Source: Armatimonadota bacterium (GTDB lineage Bacteria; Armatimonadota; JAAZEB01). From it: 35,824 bases of DNA. This document shows positions 8,259-15,081 of this stretch, piece by piece; positions within the stretch are counted from its first letter, which is position 1; each line of letters opens with the position of its first letter. The position numbers and the translations under genes are program-made. Where the stretch lies: positions 1 through 35,824 of the forward strand of contig JAAZEB010000295.1 of NCBI GenBank assembly GCA_012512505.1. Direction: 5' to 3'. A model generated the notes under the pieces. It did no database searches, was not told the DNA's origin, and saw only the letters and a list, made by a program, of their open reading frames with translations.

Positions 8259-9349
8259 ACGTCTACAACTTCGTGCCGATCGACAAGGACCACCCGCCCC
8301 AGCGCGCGGCCATCCCACGGCACGACCGCTACGAGGGCCTGGCGGGGCAGATCCAATGCCAGCTCAAGGCCGAGCGGCCGCTCTTCCTGCCCGGCATTGA
8401 CGGCTACGGCCGGCCGCTTGTCGGACGGGGCGAGCTTCGGCTCTTCTCGCGCAGTGAAGCTCGCCGGTCTAAGGACAACCCGGATGGGCTCTTCATCGCC
8501 GGCAGTTCCCTCAAGGGGCTCCTCCGCAGCATCGTTGAGGCGACTGCTCCGGGGTGCTTCCAGCACCTCCAGCACAACCGAGAGCGTGGTGGGACGGTGC
8601 CCGAGGCCTTCCACGCCTGCCCGCCCCGCGGGCGAGACCCGGTAGCCTGCCCTGCCTGCCGTCTCTTCGGGTTCATCGGCCAGGGCACCGATGCTCCCCT
8701 CCGGCGCGGCTGCGTGGAGTGCCAGGACGCAGTCTGCGTGGAATGCACCGGCTACGAGGCAATTTACACCGCGATCCTCGGCAACCCCAAGCAGCGCCAC
8801 TCGGCCTTCTATGCTCCAGACGGCCGGCTGGCCGGCCGGAAGTTCTACTACCACCACCGGGAGGACCAACTTCTGACCGAGAGCGGTTGGCGCATCAGCA
8901 ATCGGGGCGAGCGGCAAAATGCTCACATCGAGCCGGTTCGCGCCGGGACACGTTTCGCCTTCACTGTCGACTTCGCCAACGTGTCTGAGGAGGACCTGGA
9001 GGCGCTTCTCTTCGCGCTGGTCCTGGAAGAGAACCTGCGGCACAAGTTCGGCTACGCCAAGCCGTGCGGCCTGGGCAGCGTGCAGATCACCGTCGAGCGC
9101 CTGGTGGTGCTGCGGAACCCGGTACGGCGCTACGTCGGGAGCGGCGCCGAGGAAGAGTGGGCCGGAGCGGCTGCGGCCGAGGAAGCGCGCCGGCGTGCGG
9201 CTGCCTTTCAAGAGCGTATCTTGCCGTGCGTGCTGGAAAAGCTGCAGGAGATCTGGCGGTGGCCGCCAGCCGCCGGGGTGGACTACCGATACCCCTCGCA
9301 GGCGTGGTTTGCGGAGAACCCCCGCGCGCCGCTCTCCGCCACGCCATAA
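8255..9349 (+). CDS. TIGR03986-type RAMP protein (Cas7 group)
   Basis: A 364-residue protein starting in the ATGA overlap with csx19. The opening NVYNFVPIDKDHPP and the GQIQCQLKAERPLFLPG strand are typical of the TIGR03986 RAMP family. Further motifs: FIAGSSLKGLLRSIVE, a Cys-rich insert with CPACRLFGF followed by CVECQDAVCVEC (probable zinc sites), GNPKQRHSAFYAPDGR, RKFYYHHRE, and a glycine-containing KFGYAKPCGLGSVQ near the C-terminus. I see no Asp in the usual Csm3 catalytic place, so it is more likely structural. A 32-nt gap separates it from the CARF gene. Confidence 0.85.
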   Translation: MNVYNFVPIDKDHPPQRAAIPRHDRYEGLAGQIQCQLKAERPLFLPGIDGYGRPLVGRGELRLFSRSEARRSKDNPDGLFIAGSSLKGLLRSIVEATAPGCFQHLQHNRERGGTVPEAFHACPPRGRDPVACPACRLFGFIGQGTDAPLRRGCVECQDAVCVECTGYEAIYTAILGNPKQRHSAFYAPDGRLAGRKFYYHHREDQLLTESGWRISNRGERQNAHIEPVRAGTRFAFTVDFANVSEEDLEALLFALVLEENLRHKFGYAKPCGLGSVQITVERLVVLRNPVRRYVGSGAEEEWAGAAAAEEARRRAAAFQERILPCVLEKLQEIWRWPPAAGVDYRYPSQAWFAENPRAPLSATP

Positions 9350-9381
9350 ACCAGCCCGATCCTACGGAAGGAGAGTGGGCG

Positions 9382-10634
9382 ATGAGTAGCTCACTCAAGG
9401 TAATCTCGTTTCTTGGTGCTGGGGCCTACGAGCGTGCCACGTACCGGCACCCGGCAGAGCCCGGGACGTGCGAGACGGAGTTCGTCCAGGAGGCGGTGGC
9501 ATGCTTCTACCAACCCGATACCTTTTACGTTCTGCTGACTGAGAAGGCAGCCTCGACCAACTGGCCCCGCCTGAACGACCGGCTGGCGGGTCTAACCCAG
9601 GTGGTTCCGGTGTCGGTGCCGGACGGGCGGACGCCTGAGGAGATATGGACCATCTTCGAGCGGCTCACCGACTGCCTGACCGACGAGGACGAGGTGATCT
9701 TCGACATCACCCACGCGTTTCGCTCGCTGCCTGTGCTCTCGCTCATCGCGGTGATGTACCTGCGCGTGGTCCACCACGTGCGCATCCTCGGCCTGGTATA
9801 TGGCGCCTGGGAGGCGCGCGATGAGGCCACCGGTGAGGCGCCAATCTTCGACTTGCTGCCGCTCGTCAGCCTGCTCGATTGGACCACGGCCACGGACAAG
9901 TTCCTGAAGTCGGGCGACTCGCGGGAGATGGCCGCGCTTCTCACCGACATCCACACCTCGCGCTACCGAGACGGCGGGGAAGATGACGACCGGCCCCAAC
10001 AGCTTCGCCCGCTGGCGGAGAGCTTGTCCCGCCTCTCGGAAGCCCTGGCTCTGGCCCGCCCCGTGGAGGTAGGCGACACTGCCGCCCGGGCAGCAAACCT
10101 CCTGCACGCCGCCGAACCCGAAGCCCGCCGTTGGGCGCAGCCCTTCGCCGTGCTTCTGGATAAGATTCGCTGCGCCTACAGTGCACTGGCACCCCTGGAC
10201 GCCAAAGACGCGCGACAGGCCCTGGCAGCACAGTGGCGGTTGATCGAATGGTACCTGGACCGGGGGCAGGTGGTGCAGGCGGCAATGCTCGCGCGCGAGT
10301 GGGTGGTCTCGGTGGTTGGGTGGCGGCTGCGCCACCGGTGGCAGGAGCGCGATGCCCGCGACGCGATCGAGCGATCGCTGGGAGCCTGGGCACAGGAGTG
10401 CATGCGCCGCCCTTACAACCCCCAGGAGCCCCCCCCGACGAGTTGCGGGCCGAGATCCCCTTTGCCGGCGATCTGTGGAACCGCCTCGGCGAGGTGCGAA
10501 ACCAGATCGCCCACTGCGGCATGGGAGCCGAGAACATGCCCTCCCGCAGCATCTTCCGGTGCGTCCAGAATCTGCGCGAGCTGCTGCGAGACCTGGCCCA
10601 TGCGTTCGGCCTCGATACCGAGGGCGCAGCATGA
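9382..10634 (+). CDS. CARF-HEPN ribonuclease, TM1812/Csx1-type, with a frame break at a C8 tract
   Basis: ATG 9382 has GGAAGGAGAG upstream. The N-terminus is a CARF domain that would bind cyclic oligoadenylate: VISFLGAGAYERATY at residues 7-21 and FDITHAFRSLPVLSL at 107-121, the TM1812-family signature. After about 349 residues the frame meets C8 (10429-10436) and runs on to an unrelated tail and a stop at 10710. In the -1 frame the protein continues sensibly (PPDELRAEIPFAGDLWNRL) and contains RNQIAH (R codon 10497, H codon 10512), the R-x4-H active site of a HEPN RNase, ending at 10634 in an ATGA overlap with the next start. One extra C would give a 417-residue intact enzyme. Causes to consider are sequencing error, slipped-strand variation, or -1 slippage on C CCC CCC. 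Confidence 0.85.
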
Positions 10635-11032
10635 TCCTGGTGAACTTCGCCCACCCGCTGACCAGCGCACAGATCGCCCGGTTGGAGGAGTGGACCGGAC
10701 AACCCGTTGAGCGCGTGGTGGGCACCCAGCCGCAGTTCGACCAGGAGCGCTCCTTCGCCGACCGTCTCGCGCTCTCACCGGTGAACCTGAGCGTTCTGGA
10801 CGCCGGCGACTGCGAGCCGGGCCCGGAACACCCTCGTGGTGGTCGTGGCGGTGCGCTGCGATATCCCCCACCGCCGCACGGAGGCCGCGAAGGCGATGGA
10901 GGACTTCGGGCAGCGGGCGCCGAAGGGCGTATTCAAACGCCGCCTGGACGCGCGCCCGCCCAGCCGGAGGGGGGAAGGGTGCGCTCGCTCCTCGAAAAGA
11001 GGCAACGACCGTCCCTATGTAGAGGGGATTGA
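10631..11032 (+). pseudogene. csx15 remnant: true N-terminus joined to out-of-register sequence
   Basis: The ATG overlaps the CARF-HEPN stop. The first 47 or so residues (VNFAHPLTSAQIARLEEWTG, then VERVVGTQPQFDQERSFADRL) resemble the start of Csx15, a small type III accessory protein of about 120 residues. From about 10770 the frame yields a Pro/Gly/Arg-rich tail with no family character, passes over a cas2-like sequence in another frame and ends inside the first CRISPR repeat. I read this as a deletion or rearrangement that removed the rest of csx15. Whether the short product is functional is unknown. Confidence 0.55.
10827..10961 (+). pseudogene. cas2 remnant (N-terminal half only)
   Basis: In the frame starting NTLVVVVAVRCDIPHRRTEA, and continuing KAMEDFGQRAPKGVFKRRLD, the sequence follows the Cas2 pattern of a hydrophobic first strand, a D-I-P turn with R-rich helix, an L/M-E-D-F/Y-G helix end and a V-F-x-x-x-L-D strand. 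The residues after LDA are not Cas2-like and the frame runs into the array, so about half of the normal ~90 residues is missing. In-frame stops lie upstream and there is no ATG; a GTG at 10836 is the only start. No cas1 was found anywhere in the window. Confidence 0.6.
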
Positions 11033-11260
11033 AACGTGTCCGGAATCACCACGTCCGTGCGGTAGCGGTCCGTTGGTCGCAACGACCGTCCCTATGTAGA
11101 GGGGATTGAAACGTTCTCAGGAAGGGTTCCGCTTGCCCATATGCGCGAGTCGCAACGACCGCCCCTATGTAGAGGGGTTTGAAACGCGGCATCCTCGGTA
11201 TCGCGGTAGTCGATGATCTCGAAGTTGAAACGACCGTCCCTATGAAGAGGGGTTTGCGAG
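10999..11260 (+). CRISPR. Short, decaying CRISPR array: 4 repeats of 37 nt, 3 spacers
   Basis: Repeats at 10999-11035, 11076-11112, 11149-11185 and 11224-11260. The second is taken as consensus: GTCGCAACGACCGTCCC, TATGTAGAGGGG, ATTGAAAC in order. Spacers are 40 nt (11036-11075), 36 nt (11113-11148) and 38 nt (11186-11223). The conserved ATTGAAAC 3' end gives the 8-nt crRNA tag and sets transcription to the + strand, the same as the cas genes. Repeat 1 differs at bases 2-3; repeat 3 has T to C and A to T changes, the first of which extends the CCCT/AGGG stem; repeat 4 has lost the GAAAC end, as expected of the leader-distal terminus. No separate leader is visible because the cas2 remnant abuts repeat 1. 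Confidence 0.93.
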
Positions 11261-11461
11261 GCTGATCTCGCCCTCGGCAGCCACGAGCCTGCCCCTGCCA
11301 CCCGGCGCGCTTTCCTCCAAGCGCGCATCCCGCCTCTCTTTCTCCCCCCATAAGCGCGTTTTCACGACTGGTTGCCCTGGAACGTTCTGTAAGTATGAGT
11401 GTAAGGAACGTCCCGGGCGCCAGAGGGCGCTTTCGACCGCGAGCAGGAGGAGAGAGAGGCG
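11261..11461. other. Intergenic region between the array and the acylation operon
   Basis: About 200 bp without a gene. It ends in AGGAGG (11445-11450) and GAGAGAGG, which serve the downstream fkbH-like gene. I see no strong promoter hexamers or terminator with a T-tract, so the exact start of the next operon is unresolved. Confidence 0.4.
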
Positions 11462-13402
11462 GTGGCGGCTCACGCATCCGTGCTGCTGATGGCTTTGGAG
11501 GATTTCCTGAGCGCGCCCGAGGCGCAGCGGCCAGACGCGCGCGCCAGGCTGTTGGCCGCGCTGCGCGCTGCCCTCGCCGACGGCTGCTGGGAAGAAGCCG
11601 CGCTCACCCTGCGACGCGCCCTGGTGCCCACGCTCGACTACACCACCGCGCAGTCGCTTTACCGCGTCTACCGCCAGCTTCGGCCTCAGCTTCCCGATCC
11701 TGGCGTGCCCCTGAAGCTGGCGCTTCTGAGCAACGTCACCAGCGACCCGCTCGCCCAGTTCCTCGAGCTGTTCCTTTTCGCCAACGGTGTGGCGGTCGAG
11801 CTGTACCGGTCTGACTACGGTCTCCTCCGGCAGGAGATCCTCGACCCGGACTCCGGCCTCTACGCGTTCCGGCCGCGTATCCTCTTCCTGGCCACGACCT
11901 GGCGCGACCTTAGCGAGGCGCCACCGGTCTCCGCCGACGCGGCGACGGTCCAGGCGCGGGTGGAGGCGGAAGTGGCCGGCTGGGCGCAGTTGTGGCGGCT
12001 GGCTCACGAGCGGCTTGGCTGCCAGGTAGTGCAGAACAACTTCGATGCCCCACCCTGGCGCGCGCTCGCCAACCACGAGACGCGCCATCCCGCCGGGTTC
12101 GGGCGCTTCGTCGCGGCGGTGAACGCCTCCCTTGCCGATGCCGCCCCACCCTACGTCACCCTCCACGACCTGGACCACCTGGCGTCCACCGCCGGACGAT
12201 GGGCCTGGCATGAGGCACGCTTCTTCTACCACGCCAAGCTGCCGTGCGCGCCGGAGTGCCTGGTGGATTACGCGCACAGCGCCGCCTCGGTGATCGCCGC
12301 CCACCTGGGGCTGGCGCGCAAGTGCCTGGTGCTGGATCTGGACAACACCCTCTGGGGAGGCGTGATTGGCGACGACGGCCTGGGCGGGATTCGTTTGGGG
12401 CAGGGAGAGGCGGAGGCGGAGGCATTCGTGGCCTTCCAGCACTACGTGAAGGCGCTGCGCCAGCGCGGCGTCCTCCTGGCCGTGTGCAGCAAGAACGAGG
12501 AGGCCACCGCGCGCGCGGTGTTCGAGCAACACCCGGCGATGGTGCTGCGCCTGGACGACATCGCTTGCTTCGTTGCCAACTGGCAGGACAAGGCCACCAA
12601 CCTGCGCCAGATCGCCCGGCAGCTCAACATCGGGCTCAACTCGCTGGTCTTCGTCGACGACAACCCGGCCGAGCGCGCGCTCGTCCGCCAGCTCGCGCCG
12701 GAGGTGGCGGTGCCCGAGCTGCCGGCCGACCCGAGCGGCTACATCCGCGCCCTGGAGTGTCACCGCTTCTTCCAGACCACCTCGCTGGCCGGCGAGGACC
12801 TGCGGCGCACTGAGTTCTACCGCGCCAACGCCGCCCGCGAGCAGGCCGAGGCCAGCGCCACCAACGTGGCGGAGTTTCTCCAGTCGCTGCGGATGGTGGC
12901 CCGCGTGGAGCCGGTTCACGAGGCCACCCTGGAGCGAACGGCACAGCTCATCGCCCGCTCGAACCAGTTCAACCTGACCACCCGCCGCTACTCGGCCGCC
13001 GAGGTGCTGGCGATGGCGCGGAGCCCGCACTGGATTACCCGCACCATCTCCCTAACCGACCGCTTCGGCGACAACGGCTTGATCAGCGTGCTGCTGGCCT
13101 GCATCGAGGGCGACACCCTGCGGCTAGACACCTGGCTGATGAGCTGCCGGGTGCTCAAACGCGGCGTCGAGGAGCTGCTGCTCAACCACATTCAGGCCCT
13201 GGCGCGGGCGCGGGGGCTGCGGCGAATCGTTGGGGAGTACATTCCGACAGCCAAGAACGCCATGGTCCGGGAGCATTACGCCCGGCTCGGTTTCTGCCTC
13301 ATCGAGACGAATGGCGCGGGCCATGCCTGGTGGGAACTGGCGGTGACGCCAGACTGGACACCGCGCACGACTTACATCCGGGAGGTCCACGGGGATGGAT
13401 GA
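11462..13402 (+). CDS. FkbH-type HAD-superfamily glyceryl-ACP loading enzyme
   Basis: A 646-residue protein; GTG 11462 is chosen, with in-frame ATG 11489 possible. Order: an N-terminal FkbH-associated domain (KLALLSNVTSDPL...), a HAD-IIIC phosphatase core with DLDNTLWGG at residues 292-300 (D292 the nucleophile, D294 the acid/base), AVCSKNEE and FVDDNPAERA, then a GNAT-like C-terminal domain with TWLMSCRVLKRGVEELLL (Cys562) and AKNAMVREHYARLGF. FkbH relatives dephosphorylate 1,3-bisphosphoglycerate and place a D-glyceryl group on an ACP. The ACP gene overlaps its end by 8 nt, as expected for that partner. None of the oxidases that turn glyceryl-ACP into methoxymalonyl-ACP is nearby, so the glyceryl thioester may be the end product. 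It takes the place of DltA in a Dlt-like operon. Confidence 0.88.
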   Translation: MAAHASVLLMALEDFLSAPEAQRPDARARLLAALRAALADGCWEEAALTLRRALVPTLDYTTAQSLYRVYRQLRPQLPDPGVPLKLALLSNVTSDPLAQFLELFLFANGVAVELYRSDYGLLRQEILDPDSGLYAFRPRILFLATTWRDLSEAPPVSADAATVQARVEAEVAGWAQLWRLAHERLGCQVVQNNFDAPPWRALANHETRHPAGFGRFVAAVNASLADAAPPYVTLHDLDHLASTAGRWAWHEARFFYHAKLPCAPECLVDYAHSAASVIAAHLGLARKCLVLDLDNTLWGGVIGDDGLGGIRLGQGEAEAEAFVAFQHYVKALRQRGVLLAVCSKNEEATARAVFEQHPAMVLRLDDIACFVANWQDKATNLRQIARQLNIGLNSLVFVDDNPAERALVRQLAPEVAVPELPADPSGYIRALECHRFFQTTSLAGEDLRRTEFYRANAAREQAEASATNVAEFLQSLRMVARVEPVHEATLERTAQLIARSNQFNLTTRRYSAAEVLAMARSPHWITRTISLTDRFGDNGLISVLLACIEGDTLRLDTWLMSCRVLKRGVEELLLNHIQALARARGLRRIVGEYIPTAKNAMVREHYARLGFCLIETNGAGHAWWELAVTPDWTPRTTYIREVHGDG

Positions 13403-13649
13403 GCTTCGCACGCAGGTGCAGGAGGTCTTCCGCGAGGTGTTTGCCGATCCGGAGATCCGCCTACACGACCAGATGACGGCCGACGACATTGACGGCTGGG
13501 ATTCGCTGATGCACATCAACCTGATTGTCGCCTTGGAAAAGCACTTCGGCATCCGCATGGCGACCGCCGAGATCGCCCGCCTCAAGGAGGACGGCCAGAA
13601 CATCGGCACGCTGCTCCAGCTCGTCGCCGGCAAGCTGCCGCGCGCTTAG
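13395..13649 (+). CDS. Acyl carrier protein
   Basis: An 84-residue ACP, ATG at 13395 with GGAGG at 13381-13385. The GWDSLMHINL segment contains Ser37, the 4'-phosphopantetheine site, ahead of a typical helix II and the ALEKHFGIRM strand-helix turn. It is acidic and overlaps fkbH, so it is very likely the substrate carrier for that enzyme. Downstream genes are membrane acyl-transfer proteins, so it probably works as DltC does, handing the acyl group to the MBOAT protein from the cytoplasmic side. No polyketide or fatty-acid genes are near, which argues against a role in those pathways. Confidence 0.93.
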   Translation: MDELRTQVQEVFREVFADPEIRLHDQMTADDIDGWDSLMHINLIVALEKHFGIRMATAEIARLKEDGQNIGTLLQLVAGKLPRA

Positions 13650-13663
13650 GCGGGAGGCCCCTG

Positions 13664-14920
13664 ATGACGGTCGCCAGTCTGCAGTTCGTTGCCGCGCTGC
13701 TTCTGGCGTCGGTGCTGTTCCCGCTGCTACCGACCCCAAGAGCGCGGCAGGGGGCGCTGTTCCTGGGCAACTGCGTGTTCCTCGGCAGCCTGGTGCCGAA
13801 CGCGGCCACCTGGGCCGCGCTGGCCGCGTTCCTCGCCTCTGGCTATGCCGCCGCCCGGATCCTGGAGCGCCGCCCGGTTCGCGCCTTGCTTGCCGCTTAC
13901 GTGGCGGGGATCGTCGCCGTCTTCGTCCTGCTGAAGCGGTACGCCTTCCTGGAGCAGGTGGTGCCGCCGGCGATGCTGGACCACCCGATCACAATCGTCG
14001 GCCTGAGCTACATGCTGTTCCGACAGATCCATTACGTCGTCGACTCGATGCAGGGCCAGATCCCTACGCCGTCGCTCTGGGGCTACCTCAACTACCAGAT
14101 GAACCTGTTTGGGCTGCTGGCGGGGCCAATCCAGCGCTATCAGGAGTTCCAGGCCTCCTGGGACAAACTGGTGACCGTCGCGACCGACCAGCACGACCTA
14201 CTGAAGCGCTATCTGCGCGTCTTCTGGGGCGTGGTGAAGATCGTCGGCATCGCCGCGGCCTTCTCCTTTGCCTACCAGAAGCTGTTCGCCCGGCTGGAGT
14301 CGCTGCACGCGGCGTCCGATACGCCTGGCCTGCTCACCGCGCTGGTGCTCTTCCTCGGGGTGTTCTACCTTTACCCGCTATACATGTACTTCAACTTCTC
14401 CGGCTACTGCGACATCGTCATCGGCGGCGCCGCCCTGGTGGGGCTGCGGCTGCCTGAGAACTTCGACCGCCCCTACCTGTCGCGCAGCGTGATCGACTTC
14501 TGGACGCGCTGGCACCGCACGCTCGGCTTCTGGATTCGCGACTACCTCTTCATGCCGATGTACAAGGCGGTTGCCGAGCGCAATCCCCGGGTGGCGCCTT
14601 CGGTGGCGTTCGGCTGCTACTTCGTCGCCTTCGCACTGGCCGGGATCTGGCACGGCACCACCTCGAACTTCCTCGTCTTCGGCGCCATCAACGGCCTGGG
14701 CGCCTCGGCAGCCAAGCTGGGCGAGCAGTATCTGATCCGGAAGCGCGGACGCGCCGGCCTGCGGCAGTACCTGCAGTCGGGCCGGATCCGCCTGGTCTCG
14801 ATCTGGGCCACCGCCAACTTCTTCTGCGTCTCCATGCTCTTCTTCCCTCACGAGCTGGAGCGCTGCCTGATCCCGCTGCGGGTCCTTTACGCGGCGCTGG
14901 AGGCCGCCATTCGCGGCTGA
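13664..14920 (+). CDS. MBOAT-family membrane O-acyltransferase (DltB/AlgI-like)
   Basis: A 418-residue polytopic membrane protein, ATG at 13664 with GGGAGG at 13652-13657. It has about ten hydrophobic segments. MBOAT features: NLFGLLAGPIQRYQEF in the middle, MYFNFSGYCDIVIGGAALVG, SVIDFWTRWHRTLGFWIRDY, and AGIWHGTT with the catalytic His330. DltB and AlgI relatives move an acyl group from a cytoplasmic donor (ACP-bound in DltB) across the membrane for transfer to a surface polymer. The ACP next door and the DltX-like and DltD-like genes downstream make the DltB-type route more likely than acetylation from acetyl-CoA. Confidence 0.92.
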   Translation: MTVASLQFVAALLLASVLFPLLPTPRARQGALFLGNCVFLGSLVPNAATWAALAAFLASGYAAARILERRPVRALLAAYVAGIVAVFVLLKRYAFLEQVVPPAMLDHPITIVGLSYMLFRQIHYVVDSMQGQIPTPSLWGYLNYQMNLFGLLAGPIQRYQEFQASWDKLVTVATDQHDLLKRYLRVFWGVVKIVGIAAAFSFAYQKLFARLESLHAASDTPGLLTALVLFLGVFYLYPLYMYFNFSGYCDIVIGGAALVGLRLPENFDRPYLSRSVIDFWTRWHRTLGFWIRDYLFMPMYKAVAERNPRVAPSVAFGCYFVAFALAGIWHGTTSNFLVFGAINGLGASAAKLGEQYLIRKRGRAGLRQYLQSGRIRLVSIWATANFFCVSMLFFPHELERCLIPLRVLYAALEAAIRG

Positions 14921-14933
14921 GGGGAGTGAACCG

Positions 14934-15080
14934 ATGACTAAACTCGCGAAGTGGGCCGATGCGCTGGGGCGGCGTCACCCCCGGCTGATGCTTCTGGCCG
15001 TTGCCGCCATGGCGGGCGTGGCGACCCTGCTGCTGCTGGCAAGCGGCCACGGCACGATCGTTCTCTACCAGGCATTCTAA
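14934..15080 (+). CDS. 48-residue single-span membrane protein, DltX-like candidate acyl relay
   Basis: ATG 14934 with GGGGAG at 14921-14926 and TAA at 15078-15080, lying exactly in the gap between the MBOAT and SGNH genes. The protein has a basic N-terminus (K3, K6, R13, R14, R17), one hydrophobic span at about residues 18-37, and a short outside tail ending TIVLYQAF with Tyr45 three residues from the end. DltX, the small protein of Dlt operons, has the same size, topology and C-terminal aromatic motif (of the FIYNEF type), and its Tyr is reported to carry D-Ala between DltB and DltD. The match in position, length and tail is what I see; the relay role is inferred. It is short enough to be missed by routine annotation. 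Confidence 0.75.
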   Translation: MTKLAKWADALGRRHPRLMLLAVAAMAGVATLLLLASGHGTIVLYQAF

Positions 15081-15081
15081 G

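Noticed and set aside
11240-13030. A 596-codon open frame antisense to the fkbH-like gene
   Set aside because: It is a mirror of the sense codon bias, has no motif, and the sense frame contains an intact HAD/FkbH protein.
11462-13649. FkbH plus ACP as part of a polyketide (methoxymalonyl) or tetronate cluster
   Set aside because: No polyketide synthase, acyl-CoA dehydrogenase, O-methyltransferase or ketosynthase-III-like gene is adjacent; the next genes are MBOAT and SGNH proteins.
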